NCBI GenBank assembly: GCA_036563805.1
Contig: DATCLS010000068.1
Location: 9,904-73,903 of the forward strand
DNA: 64,000 bases
Reading direction: 5' to 3'
Origin: DATCLS01 sp036563805
GTDB lineage: Bacteria; Actinomycetota; Acidimicrobiia; Acidimicrobiales; VFJN01
Shown here: in pieces, positions 17,123 through 25,726 of the stretch
Numbering within the stretch: position 1 is the stretch's first letter
Layout of the letters: every line of letters begins with the position of its first letter
The notes under the pieces: model-generated
The model's input: the letters and a program-made list of their open reading frames with translations, nothing else
Databases searched by the model: none
Told to the model about the DNA's origin: nothing
Translations under genes and position numbers: made by a program

Positions 17123-17758
17123 TCAGGCCGTGTCGGCGGGCGGGTCGAGCGCGGCGGCGAACACGGCGGCGACGTCGCTCTTGTACAGGTCGACGACGGA
17201 GTCGCCCAGCTGCACGACCGCCCGGAGCAGCGACAGCAGGATCACGACGATGCCGTTGGCCACCGGCGCCGGGTCGATGTCGCGCCGCACGGTGCCGGCC
17301 AGCTGCTCGGCGGCCAGCCGCTCGGCGCACGTCTTGCGCAGCTCGGCCAGCGCGGGGATGTCGACGATCCGCTCGGTCACGTCGGGCTCGAGGCCGGCGA
17401 GCACCCGGCGGGCCAGCGGGTGGCGGCGCACCACGGCCACGACCTTGGTGATGACCGTCTCGCGCCAGGCCAGGATGTCGGGGTCGGCGATGACGCTGGT
17501 CAACCCCTCCTCGATGACCGCCGCCGCGTCCTCGTCGAGGGCGGCGACGAACAGCGCCTCCTTGTTGGGGAAGTAGGCGTAGGGCGCCGTGCCCCCCACC
17601 TTGGCGTCGCGGGCGATGTCGGCCACCGACGTGGCTCGGTAGCCGTCGCGCCCGAAGCGGGCGATGGCGGCGTCGAGGATCGCCCGCCGCGTCTGCTCCC
17701 CCTTGGTCGGCGTGCCCCGGGTGCTCGTCTGGGTGCTCGTCTGGATCCCCCTGGCCAT
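17123..17758 (-). CDS. TetR-family transcriptional regulator
   Basis: A 211-residue regulator. The HTH region EQTRRAILDAAIARFGRDGYRATSVADIARDAKVGGTAPYAYFPNKEALFVAALDED is unmistakable TetR. A 16-residue Thr/Ser-rich tail precedes it. The gene is transcribed divergently from the metal-dependent hydrolase/monooxygenase pair (17825-20282), separated by 66 bases containing nested inverted repeats, so it most probably represses that pair. Its effector is unknown. Confidence 0.9.
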   Translation of the reverse strand: MARGIQTSTQTSTRGTPTKGEQTRRAILDAAIARFGRDGYRATSVADIARDAKVGGTAPYAYFPNKEALFVAALDEDAAAVIEEGLTSVIADPDILAWRETVITKVVAVVRRHPLARRVLAGLEPDVTERIVDIPALAELRKTCAERLAAEQLAGTVRRDIDPAPVANGIVVILLSLLRAVVQLGDSVVDLYKSDVAAVFAAALDPPADTA

Positions 17759-17781
17759 GATGCCCCGAGGCTACCAAAATC

Positions 17782-17806
17782 GAGATATTGAGCGAATCTC
17801 TCAAAT
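17782..17806. promoter_or_regulatory. Nested inverted repeats in the divergent TetR/hydrolase promoter
   Basis: GAGAT (17782-17786) pairs with ATCTC (17796-17800), and overlapping it TTGAG (17788-17792) pairs with CTCAA (17800-17804). The AT-richer patch lies midway between the two divergent starts, where a TetR operator and overlapping promoters would be expected. Arms are short, so this is tentative. Confidence 0.35.
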
Positions 17807-17824
17807 CGTCTACCGTGGGTAACG

Positions 17825-18691
17825 ATGACGACGACCGCTTACGCCCCCAGTCCGGCCCGCAAGGTCCCGACTCGGCGCATCTCCTTCGACGAGCTCCTCG
17901 CCGACGTGCCGCGCCACTTCGCCGCCGAGGGCGACCTGATCGCGAGCCATCTCATCGCCGCGCTGTCCGCGCTGTTCCCCGACGGCGAAGACTTCTTCGT
18001 GCGGTCCGTCCGGGCGGTGCGCAACCAGGTCACCGACCCCGAGCTGAAGCGCCAGGTCGCCGGCTTCATCGGTCAGGAGGCGATGCACGGCCGCGAGCAC
18101 CGGGCGCTCAACGACCGCCTGGCCGAGCTCGGCTACCCGACCAAGCGCATCGAGCGGTTCACCAAGCGGGGCCTGGCCATGCGCTGGCGGCTGATGTCCG
18201 TCATGTCCAACCTGGCCGCCACCGCCGCGCTCGAGCACTTCACCGCCACCCTGGCCGAGGCGCTGCTCACCGACGAGGGGATGCGCGAGATGTGCGGGCA
18301 CCCCGGGGTCCGCGACCTGCTGCTGTGGCACGCGCTGGAGGAGTCCGAGCACAAGGCCGTGGCCTTCGACGTCTACCGGCACGTCGGCGGCAGCGAGCGC
18401 CTGCGGGTGTTCACGATGAACCTGATCACGGTCATGTTCCTCACCACGCTGACCGTGCAGGTGGTGCTGTCGCTGCTGGCCGACCGCGAGACGTACCGGC
18501 GGGGCGCGCTGCTGGCGAGCTGGCGCCGGGTCCGCAAGACGCCGATCGTCAGCCGCGAGATGTGGCGCCGGCTCCGGGCCTACAACCGGCCGGGCTTCCA
18601 CCCCGACGAACGCGACACGACCGAGCTGGTCGAGCGGTGGCGCGCCGAGCTGTTCGGGCCCGACGGCCGCCTCGCCGGCCTGGTCGCCTGA
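17825..18691 (+). CDS. Predicted metal-dependent hydrolase (PF10118/COG3687 type)
   Basis: A 288-residue helical protein. It carries FFVRSVRAV, FIGQEAMHGREHRALN, and WHALEESEHKAVAFDVY, giving repeated Glu and His residues in a ferritin-like pattern as in the PF10118 predicted metal-dependent hydrolases. A hydrophobic segment around residues 198-218 may associate with the membrane. The biochemical reaction of the family is not established. It is followed 10 bases later by a BVMO-type monooxygenase, a pairing that suggests a shared oxidative pathway, and is probably repressed by the divergent TetR protein. Confidence 0.82.
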   Translation: MTTTAYAPSPARKVPTRRISFDELLADVPRHFAAEGDLIASHLIAALSALFPDGEDFFVRSVRAVRNQVTDPELKRQVAGFIGQEAMHGREHRALNDRLAELGYPTKRIERFTKRGLAMRWRLMSVMSNLAATAALEHFTATLAEALLTDEGMREMCGHPGVRDLLLWHALEESEHKAVAFDVYRHVGGSERLRVFTMNLITVMFLTTLTVQVVLSLLADRETYRRGALLASWRRVRKTPIVSREMWRRLRAYNRPGFHPDERDTTELVERWRAELFGPDGRLAGLVA

Positions 18692-18701
18692 GGCCGCGGT
18701 C

Positions 18702-20282
18702 GTGGAACATCTCGACGTCCTCATCGTCGGCGCCGGCCTGTCGGGCATCGGCGCCGCCCACCACCTGCAGACCAAGTGCCCGTGGGCGCGCTACGCCATC
18801 CTCGAGGCCCGCGACGCCATCGGCGGCACGTGGGACCTGTTTCGCTACCCGGGCATCCGGTCCGACTCCGACATGTACACGCTCGGCTACTCGTTCCGGC
18901 CGTGGCGGCGGCCGGAGTCGATCGCCGAGGGCCCGACCATCCTCCAGTACATCCGCGACACGGCGGCCGAGGAGGGCATCGACCAGAAGATCCGGTTCGG
19001 CCACCGGGTCGTGGCCATCGACTGGAGCACGGCCGAGGCCCGCTGGCACGTCACGGTCGAGCGGCGGGCGGAGGATGCCGGGGGCGGCGCCGACGGGAGC
19101 GGCAACGGCTCGGGCAACGGGTCCCGTGGGGGCGAGACCGAGACCGTCGAGCTGACCTGCAGCTTCCTGTTCTCGTGCACCGGCTACTACCGCTACGACC
19201 GCGGCTACCTGCCCGACTTCCCGGGCATGGACGACTTCGCCGGCACGATCGTCCACCCCCAGCACTGGCCGGAGGACCTCGACTACGCGGGCAAGCGCAT
19301 CATCGTGATCGGCAGCGGGGCGACGGCCATCACGCTGATCCCGGCCCTGGCCGAGGACGCCGAGCACGTGACGATGCTGCAGCGCTCGCCCAGCTACGTC
19401 GCCACGCTGACCCGGCGCAGCCCGCTGCCCCGCCTGCTCCACCGCCTGCTGCCCGAGCGGCAGGCCGACGCCGCCACCCGGTGGGCGCACGCCCTCGGCA
19501 CCCAGGCCTTCTACCGGCTGAGCAAGCGCCGGCCCGAGCTGGTCAAGCGGATGCTGAAGCGCAACGTCCAGCGCCAGCTCCCCCCGGGCTTCGACGTCGA
19601 CACGCACTTCACGCCGCGCTACGACCCGTGGGACCAGCGTTTGTGCCTCGCCCCCGACGGCGACCTGTTCGCCGCCATCCGCGCCGGCCGGGCGTCGGTG
19701 GTCACCGACCACATCGACACGTTCACCGAGAAGGGCATCCGGCTGCGGTCGGGCACCGAGCTCGAGGCCGACATCATCGTCACCGCCACCGGCCTCGACC
19801 TGCTGTTCCTCGGCGGGATGAGCCTGGCGGTCGACGGCCAGCCCGTCGACGTGTCCGAGCGGCTCACCTACAAGGGCATGATGCTCGAGGGCGTCCCCAA
19901 CCTGGCCCTGGCCGTCGGCTACACGAACGCCTCGTGGACGCTCAAGTGCGAGCTGACCTGCGACTACGTGTGCCGGCTGCTCAACCACATGCGCGACACC
20001 GGGCTACGCCAGTGCATGCCCCGCAACGACAACCCGGAGGTCACGCCCACCCCGCTGCTCGGGCTGTCGTCGGGCTACATCCTGCGGGCGGCCCACCGGT
20101 TCCCCAAGCAGGGGTCGCGCTTCCCCTGGCAGGTGTACCAGAGCTACCTGCGCGACTACCGGGCCATGAAGCTCAGCAGCGTCGTCGACGGCGCCATGGA
20201 GTTCTCCAACCCCGGGCCGCTCCCCAGCACGGAGCGTGCGGAGCCCGACGCGCTCGACGCGGTCGAATCGCCACGAGTTTGA
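18702..20282 (+). CDS. Flavin-containing monooxygenase, Baeyer-Villiger type
   Basis: A 526-residue two-dinucleotide-domain flavoenzyme. It has the FAD Rossmann motif GAGLSG (10-15), GTWDLFRYPGIRSDSD (42-57), the Baeyer-Villiger fingerprint FAGTIVHPQHWP (179-190) and the NADPH Rossmann motif GSGATA just downstream. It should insert oxygen into ketones using NADPH and O2. A Gly/Ser/Asn-rich insert lies at 126-145. The start is a GTG at 18702, ten bases after the hydrolase stop. Substrate class (cyclic ketone, steroid or linear ketone) cannot be told. Confidence 0.92.
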   Translation: MEHLDVLIVGAGLSGIGAAHHLQTKCPWARYAILEARDAIGGTWDLFRYPGIRSDSDMYTLGYSFRPWRRPESIAEGPTILQYIRDTAAEEGIDQKIRFGHRVVAIDWSTAEARWHVTVERRAEDAGGGADGSGNGSGNGSRGGETETVELTCSFLFSCTGYYRYDRGYLPDFPGMDDFAGTIVHPQHWPEDLDYAGKRIIVIGSGATAITLIPALAEDAEHVTMLQRSPSYVATLTRRSPLPRLLHRLLPERQADAATRWAHALGTQAFYRLSKRRPELVKRMLKRNVQRQLPPGFDVDTHFTPRYDPWDQRLCLAPDGDLFAAIRAGRASVVTDHIDTFTEKGIRLRSGTELEADIIVTATGLDLLFLGGMSLAVDGQPVDVSERLTYKGMMLEGVPNLALAVGYTNASWTLKCELTCDYVCRLLNHMRDTGLRQCMPRNDNPEVTPTPLLGLSSGYILRAAHRFPKQGSRFPWQVYQSYLRDYRAMKLSSVVDGAMEFSNPGPLPSTERAEPDALDAVESPRV

Positions 20283-21078
20283 CACGCTTTTGAAATAATC
20301 GTCCGGCGCGCGTAGTTTGTTCGGCACTGCGGGGCCGGCTTTTGCTGGGGGGCCGACCCCGCAGAACCGGGCTCACAGGCTGCTGGGGGGATCGCCATGC
20401 GGGCGCATGCCGGTACGGGCGCGCCGTGACGCGCCCGTGGGTGGGGGCACGTCACGCGCCGCAGCTACCTCGGGGGGATCGGTGCCCCCGGGGCGGTGGC
20501 GACCGGGTGCGCCAACGGCGGCGTCCGCGGTCGGTCTCGAGATGACCCGGCGGCGCCTGCCCACCGGGCGTCCGGCCGTCCGCGGCCCACGGTGGCCCTG
20601 GCCACCGGCCGCGCCGACCCGCACCGGGGCGAGCGGCGGCCGCCTGCGGCGGGCCGCCGGAGATCCTGTGGCCTGGGCGCCGGGCGGGGCCGCGCCGGTG
20701 TTCGTGCAGCGGGGGGGGTCGTTCACCCCCCGCCCCCGCGGCGGGTCGCTGGCATCTCGTGGGCCCGGCGGCGGGGGTGGGGGAGCTGCGGGAACGGCGT
20801 CGAGCCACGGCCGGGCGGGCCCGGCGTGGCGGGCGGCCGCGTGCGTGGCGCCGGGCCGGCGAGGCCAGCGGAGCTGTGATCGGCGGAGCCGTGACCGGGG
20901 GGGGCGTTCACTCTGCCCGGCCCCGGGCGGGGGCGGTGGCTGTGCGGTGGCGGGCGCAACCATCCTGGTGGCGGGCGTGGGCAGGGGGCGACGACGAAGT
21001 GGCGCCGGCGGCTCGTAGCCTCTCGGCAGGCCCCGGGGGCGGGCCGACGACGACGGCACCGATCGGCGGGACGCAGGA
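20283..21078. other. G-rich intergenic region without a supported gene
   Basis: About 800 bases. The first 45 are AT-richer (TTTGAAATAATCG) and could hold a promoter. Next comes a strong hairpin at 20327-20364. The rest is strongly G-biased on the plus strand, and every long frame translates to Gly/Arg/Pro/Ala low complexity without a domain. A TAG at 21016-21018 closes the frame of the next gene, so this is not its N-terminus. Confidence 0.45.
20327..20364 (+). terminator. Long GC-rich hairpin after the monooxygenase gene
   Basis: CTGCGGGG (20327-20334) pairs with CCCCGCAG (20357-20364), and the stem continues past a single mismatch with CGGC/GCCG, enclosing a loop that includes TTTTGCTGGGG. 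It lies 45 bases after the monooxygenase stop. A terminator or a structured leader are both possible. Confidence 0.45.
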
Positions 21079-24024
21079 GTGGACGAAGGGCACCAACGGC
21101 AAGGCGAGGGCGATCGGCCAGCGGACGGCCCCGACCGGCCCCGCGGCTCGGGCGACCCTGCGGCCGCGCCCCTGTCGGACCGGCCCGGCGGTGAGGCGGG
21201 TGCGCCCTCGGCTGGGGCCACGTCGGGTCGGCCGGAGCCGGGTGGCCCCGCTGACGGGCCCGCGTCCGAGCGGGCGGCGGGCGGCGGGTCGAGCGAGCCC
21301 GCCGGAGCGGCGGCCGGCCGGCCCCCGGTCGGTGGTGCAGGCGGCGATGGGGCCACGGGCACGGGCACGGCTGCGGCGGGCGGTGGGGCGAGCGGGCCGG
21401 CGGCGGGTGACGCCGCCGGCGGTGGGTCGGCGGTCGATGGGCACGCGGGCGCGGGGCCCGTGGCCGGCGGGGCGGGTGTGTCCGCCGCCGGGGCGGGCTG
21501 GCCGGCGCCAGCCGCTGGTCGGGCCGCAGGCGCGGGAGCGGCCGGCCGTTCGCCTGCCGGCGGCTCGAGCGCCAGTGGCGAGGTCGTGCCGCGTTCGGGG
21601 GTCGGTGGGTATGCCGTGCCGGGGTCGGGGGTCGGTGGCGGCGTCGTGCCGGGCCCCGGGTCCGGTGGGCGCGGCTGGTCCGGGGCCGGTGGCTACGCAG
21701 GAGCGGGCGGTTCCGGGTCCGGGGGCGGCCGGTGGTCGGCCGCGGGGCCCGGTCCGGTTGGTGGCGTGGCGCCGGGGGCCGGGCCCAGTGCGGCGGCCGC
21801 GGGCGCGGGCCACCGAGAGCCGAATGGCGGTGCCGGCGGACAGGGGGCGTGGCGCGAGCGGCCGGTGGGGCCGCCGGAGGTGCATCCCCGGTTCCGGCAG
21901 TTCGGTGGGGCGGCCGCGGACGCGGCCAACGCCGGGCAGCCACAGCGGCCCGCCGGACCGCCGGAGCTTCCGACTGGGGTGCCGCGCCCGGCTGCGGCGA
22001 CGACCGCGGTGGCCCCGCGCCAGGTCCGCCCGGCGGGGCCGCCCGAGGTGCCGGCCGGGGTCGCCCGCGCCGTGGGCGGGTCGACCCCGGGCGCCGCGAG
22101 CCCGTCGGTACAGGCGCCGGCACGCTCCTCGTCCAGGGTCGCCCCGGCGTACGCCACGCGGCCGGCCCGGCCGCCGGTGGCGGAGCCGTCCCGGTCCGGG
22201 GCGTCGCGTTCCGGCGCCGGCGATCTGCCGAGCGGGCCCCCGATCCGGGGCCTTCCCGCGGCGGCCCCCGGCGGGCCCGGCGCCGACTCCGACCACCTCG
22301 AGGCCGGCCGCCGGCCCGGCGACGCGGCCGGCGCCGCCCGGCGCCGCCGCCTGGTGCGGGCCGTCGCCCTGGCGGTGACGCCGGCCCTGATCGTCGCCGC
22401 CCTCATGACCGCCCTCCGCGACGACGGCGACGCCGACACCGAGCTGGCCGACCCGACCACCACCGAGACGACGACCACGACGTCGGAGGACCCGTCGTCC
22501 CCGCCGACGACCGAGCCGCCGCCGACGCCCGACCCGACGATCCAGCCTCCGCCGCCCCGCGACCCGCCCTCCGAGTGGGACCCGAACATCGCCGAGCTGG
22601 CCCGCTTCGTCGAGCGGGAGCGCCAGCTCACCTTCGAGCACCCGGTCCACGTCGAGCTGCTCTCCGAGCAGGAGTACCTGGCCCGCACGGGCGGCGACAC
22701 CGGCAGCATGGGCTTCTACGACGGCCAGGGGATCGTGGTCCGGGGCACCGAGCTGACGCCGGTGCTCGAGGGCACGATCGTCCACGAGCTGACCCACGCC
22801 GTCGACGACCAGCACTTCGGGCTGGGCAACCTCCAGGGCGGGGCCCGCTCGCCCGAGGAGCTGTCGGTCATCGGTCACCTGATCGAGGGCGACGCCGTCC
22901 GCCTGGAGTGGGCGTACGACGCCATGCTCATCGCCAACGGCACCGACCCCGCCGACGTGTTCGACCAGGTCCACGCGGCCATCGGCGCCCCGGGCGTGCC
23001 GATCCCGGTCCCGCCCCCGGCGTCGACGCCGTCCACGACGGCCCCCGACCAAGGCGGCGGCCCCGGCGGCACCGACGACCAAGGCGGCGGCCGCGAGGGC
23101 GGTGGCAGCGACGAGCAAGGCGGGGGACGCGGCACGGGCAACGAGGGCGACAGCGAGGAGAACGACGACGAGCCGGGCGGCAGGACCACCACCACCGTCG
23201 ACGCCCGGGGCCGCGGCACGTCCATCTTCCAGGTCCCCACCAGCCCCGACGAGGCGGCGGACCCGGCGCTGCCCTACGGCGCCTCCTATCCTCCGCTGTC
23301 GGGCGCGTTCGACATCTCGCCGTACTTCATCGGCAAGCAGATGATCGACGTGCTGGTGGCCCGGGGCGGGAACGCCGCGGTCGACGCCGCCTTCCGCGAC
23401 CCGCCCCGCACGACCGAGCAGGTGCTCGACCCCCGGGCCTACCTGGCCGACGAGGGTCCCCGCGAGGTCGCGCCCTCGGCGGAGGCCGTGCCCAAGAGCG
23501 ACTTCCAGGACCAGGCGTCGCTCGGCGCCCTCAACCTCTATCTGGTGCTGGCGGCGGGCATCGATCCGGTGGCCGCCCTGGACGCGGTGACCGGGTGGGG
23601 CGGCGAGTCGGCCCAGGCCTACACCGACGCCCACGGCCACCACTGCGTGCGGCTGGCCGTGGTGGGCGACACCGCCGAGGACACCGAGGAGATCGGCGAG
23701 GCGTTCGAGGCCTGGGTGGAGAGCGGGTTCGCCGAGCACGCCTCGACCGAGCGCCGGGGCGACGGCGCCCAGATGCTGACCGCCTGCGAGTTCGGCGCCA
23801 GCTCGCCGACCACCGACCCGTTCGACGCGCTGGTGCTGGCCGAGGTGCGGGGTGCCGAGGTGTGGGCGGCGATGCGCGACGCCCGCATGGACGCTGGCGA
23901 CGCCTTCGCCTACGCCGACTGCGTCGTCCACGCCGTGCCGCCCGCCACCCTCCTGAGCCCGCCCGCCGGCGAGCTGCGGCCCGACGTGCGGGACGCCCTG
24001 GAGGAGGCGGCCGCCTCCTGCTGA
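21079..24024 (+). CDS. Membrane-anchored metallopeptidase-like protein (HELTH) with a very long disordered N-terminus
   Basis: A 981-residue protein. Residues 1-420 are Gly/Ala/Pro-rich, apparently disordered and cytoplasmic. RRRRLVRAVALAVTPALIVAALMTAL near 422-447 is a single membrane anchor with positive residues inside. A Thr/Pro linker (about 455-490) follows, then an extracellular domain with HELTHAVDDQHF (HELTH 569-573) and a downstream LIEGDAVRLEW whose Glu may be a third zinc ligand. This resembles DUF6782-like putative metallopeptidases. A Gly/Asp/Gln-rich loop interrupts the domain around residues 655-705. The start is a GTG at 21079, the first start after an in-frame TAG at 21016. 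Substrate unknown. Confidence 0.75.
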   Translation: MDEGHQRQGEGDRPADGPDRPRGSGDPAAAPLSDRPGGEAGAPSAGATSGRPEPGGPADGPASERAAGGGSSEPAGAAAGRPPVGGAGGDGATGTGTAAAGGGASGPAAGDAAGGGSAVDGHAGAGPVAGGAGVSAAGAGWPAPAAGRAAGAGAAGRSPAGGSSASGEVVPRSGVGGYAVPGSGVGGGVVPGPGSGGRGWSGAGGYAGAGGSGSGGGRWSAAGPGPVGGVAPGAGPSAAAAGAGHREPNGGAGGQGAWRERPVGPPEVHPRFRQFGGAAADAANAGQPQRPAGPPELPTGVPRPAAATTAVAPRQVRPAGPPEVPAGVARAVGGSTPGAASPSVQAPARSSSRVAPAYATRPARPPVAEPSRSGASRSGAGDLPSGPPIRGLPAAAPGGPGADSDHLEAGRRPGDAAGAARRRRLVRAVALAVTPALIVAALMTALRDDGDADTELADPTTTETTTTTSEDPSSPPTTEPPPTPDPTIQPPPPRDPPSEWDPNIAELARFVERERQLTFEHPVHVELLSEQEYLARTGGDTGSMGFYDGQGIVVRGTELTPVLEGTIVHELTHAVDDQHFGLGNLQGGARSPEELSVIGHLIEGDAVRLEWAYDAMLIANGTDPADVFDQVHAAIGAPGVPIPVPPPASTPSTTAPDQGGGPGGTDDQGGGREGGGSDEQGGGRGTGNEGDSEENDDEPGGRTTTTVDARGRGTSIFQVPTSPDEAADPALPYGASYPPLSGAFDISPYFIGKQMIDVLVARGGNAAVDAAFRDPPRTTEQVLDPRAYLADEGPREVAPSAEAVPKSDFQDQASLGALNLYLVLAAGIDPVAALDAVTGWGGESAQAYTDAHGHHCVRLAVVGDTAEDTEEIGEAFEAWVESGFAEHASTERRGDGAQMLTACEFGASSPTTDPFDALVLAEVRGAEVWAAMRDARMDAGDAFAYADCVVHAVPPATLLSPPAGELRPDVRDALEEAAASC

Positions 24025-24053
24025 GCGCCGGCCGGCTCCCCGCCGACCGGCGC
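24025..24053. terminator. Hairpin between convergent genes
   Basis: GCGCCGG (24025-24031) pairs with CCGGCGC (24047-24053), directly after the stop at 24024. It sits in the 97-base convergent gap before the DUF6777-like gene and could terminate either transcript. Confidence 0.4.
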
Positions 24054-24121
24054 CGAGCGCCCGCCCCCGGCCCTACTCGGCCGCCGGGGCCCCGGGCTCC
24101 GGGTGCCGCCGGGCCCGGGCC

Positions 24122-25102
24122 TCAGTCGCAGTACACCCTGATGTCGCCCTCCGGGCTCACCGTCGTCCGCGTCGTGCAGCCCCCGCCGGAGCCGCCCGAG
24201 CCGCCCTCGCTGGGTGGGGCCGTGGTCGTCGTGGTGCTCGGCACGGCCGTGGTCGGGGCGGTGCCGGGCGGCGCTGTCGTCGGGCCGGCGGGCGGCCCGG
24301 TCCCGGCGTCGCCGCCGACCGGCTTCTCGACCGGCTCGCCGGTCTCGAGGTCGGCGACGGTCAAAGTGTCCGACGGCTCGCCCGGCTCGACGGTCACCAC
24401 CTTCCCGGGGTCGAGGCCCTCCCAGGCGTCCTCGGGGTTCTCGGCCCACGCCTCGAGGTCGAGGGCGTCGTCGCCGGCCTCGCCGGGCAGTGGCTCGGGC
24501 TCGGCGAGCGGGTTGCCGCAGTAGCACCGGGCCCGCGGCACGCCCCGGTCGTCCACGAGGACGGCGGTGCCGGCCTGCAGGATCGATTGGAAGGGCTGCG
24601 CCCGCCCGTCGGCGAAGCCGTGGTTGGTCACCCGGGTGTCGAACCGCAGCCGCACCGACGTCAGGCCAGCGATGTAGTCGGGGATCTCGTCGACGGCGAT
24701 GCCGTGCACCCCGGCCCACGCCTCGGCCTGGGCGGCGTTGGCCGGGTCGGTGAGGAAGGCGACCAGCTGGGCGCTGTCGCACACCTCGGCGTCGAGGCTG
24801 CCGCCGTACAGGCCGGCCGTGCTGCCCGCCGCCACTCGGCCGGAAAGCGAGGCGGCGACCGACTCGGTCAGCTCGGGGAGGGCAGCGGCGAGCGCACCCG
24901 CCGCCCCCGCGCCCACCCCGGTGTCGAGGTTCGTGTCGAGGAACGGGTCGGCCAGCTGCGCGTCGACCGGCTCGAGCCGGACCCGCTCGCCGCCGACGTC
25001 CGCGGTCCCGCCGCCCCCGTCGTCGTCACCGCCGCAGGCGGCGAGGCCGAGGGTGGCGACCGTGACGAGTGCGGCCAGTGCGGTCAGGCCGCTGCGCTGC
25101 AT
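24122..25102 (-). CDS. DUF6777-like lipoprotein
   Basis: A 326-residue lipoprotein. The signal peptide LTALAALVTVATLGLAACGG gives a lipid-attachment Cys at about residue 23. The globular part has LYGGSLDAEVCDSAQLVAFL, HGIAVDEIPDYIAGLTSVRLRFDTRVTNHGF and RARCYCGNPLAEP, a pattern I associate with the DUF6777 family of actinobacterial surface proteins. A long Pro/Thr/Gly stretch follows, with a final GGCTTRTTVSPEGDIRVYCD segment whose cysteines could pair. Function unknown. It is convergent with the metallopeptidase-like gene. Confidence 0.78.
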   Translation of the reverse strand: MQRSGLTALAALVTVATLGLAACGGDDDGGGGTADVGGERVRLEPVDAQLADPFLDTNLDTGVGAGAAGALAAALPELTESVAASLSGRVAAGSTAGLYGGSLDAEVCDSAQLVAFLTDPANAAQAEAWAGVHGIAVDEIPDYIAGLTSVRLRFDTRVTNHGFADGRAQPFQSILQAGTAVLVDDRGVPRARCYCGNPLAEPEPLPGEAGDDALDLEAWAENPEDAWEGLDPGKVVTVEPGEPSDTLTVADLETGEPVEKPVGGDAGTGPPAGPTTAPPGTAPTTAVPSTTTTTAPPSEGGSGGSGGGCTTRTTVSPEGDIRVYCD

Positions 25103-25220
25103 GACATCACCTCACGTCAGGGCGTAGATCGGTGCCACGGAACCACGTCGGGCGTCGGACTGTCAGTGGCAATCCGGCGCCGCCATCGGACAGGTCGTCC
25201 GATGGGCGACGTACGACCGC

Positions 25221-25694
25221 ATGTACGCCCTGATCGTGGCCGCCGGCTGGCTGGGGCTGGTCGTCAACCTGGCGTTCCACGCCGGCGACCGGCGGCTGCC
25301 GTTCTGGCATCCCGGCTACCGGCCCGGCGACGGCGACGGGGGTGCGCGTGAGGCGGCGTCCCGGCGGCGGGCTCGAGCGCCGGGCGGGCGGCCTCGGCCG
25401 CCTCGCCCTCCGGCTGGTGGTGCCCGTCGCCCTCGTCGCCCTGTGGTGGGCGACCTCATGGAACAGCTCGACCTTCGACGACCCGCCGCCGGCCCGAGTG
25501 GCGCCGGCACGTGTGCCGGCGTGATCGTGATCGGCGCCGTCGGCCTGATCGTCAGCCTCGGCTTCCTGCTCGTCGCGGCCCGTCATGCGCTGGCACCGGG
25601 GCGCTCGCGGGCTGGTCGAGACCGCCTGCGGCGGAGCGGCCCACGCCGGCGGTGGGCCAGAGGCGTGCCCGATCAGTCGTCAGTTAGGTCTTGA
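25221..25694 (+). CDS. Short membrane-protein reading frame, possibly frameshifted or a set of tiny coupled genes
   Basis: The 157-codon frame starts MYALIVAAGWLGLVVNLAFHAGD (one hydrophobic helix) and ends with VIVIGAVGLIVSLGFLLVAARHAL (another), but its middle is Arg/Pro/Gly-rich junk. Over 25342-25524 the +1 frame instead reads like coding sequence with its own hydrophobic helix. A GTGA overlap at 25521-25524 could restart translation in the first frame. Either three small helices are encoded in alternating frames, or one small membrane protein has suffered compensating frameshifts. Function unknown. Confidence 0.35.
   Translation: MYALIVAAGWLGLVVNLAFHAGDRRLPFWHPGYRPGDGDGGAREAASRRRARAPGGRPRPPRPPAGGARRPRRPVVGDLMEQLDLRRPAAGPSGAGTCAGVIVIGAVGLIVSLGFLLVAARHALAPGRSRAGRDRLRRSGPRRRWARGVPDQSSVRS
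25342..25524 (+). CDS. Possible 60-residue single-helix membrane protein in the alternate frame
   Basis: A GTG-initiated frame (VRVRRRPGGGLERR...) contains the hydrophobic segment LALRLVVPVALVALWWATSW and ends at a TGA at 25522-25524. Its codons end almost only in G or C, as in real genes here, whereas the overlapping longer frame is low-complexity at this place. No homologue recognised. Confidence 0.35.
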   Translation: MRVRRRPGGGLERRAGGLGRLALRLVVPVALVALWWATSWNSSTFDDPPPARVAPARVPA

Positions 25695-25702
25695 CCTAAC
25701 TG
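25681..25702. promoter_or_regulatory. Perfect 22-bp palindrome, likely ArsR-family operator
   Basis: Arms CAGTTAGGTC (25681-25690) and GACCTAACTG (25693-25702) are perfectly complementary around TT. It lies 24 bases before the ArsR GTG, and a half-site TAGTTAGG occurs at 25716-25723. Position and symmetry strongly suggest autoregulation of the ArsR/SRPBCC pair. The palindrome is visible; the binding partner is inference. Confidence 0.65.
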
Positions 25703-25726
25703 TTGTGGGCCGCAATAGTTAGGCAC

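Noticed and set aside
20373..21368. Long Pro/Arg-rich reading frame on the minus strand
   Set aside because: Low-complexity translation opposite a Gly-rich region, no start with a ribosome site, no domain; it is the antisense of the disordered N-terminus and the G-rich gap.
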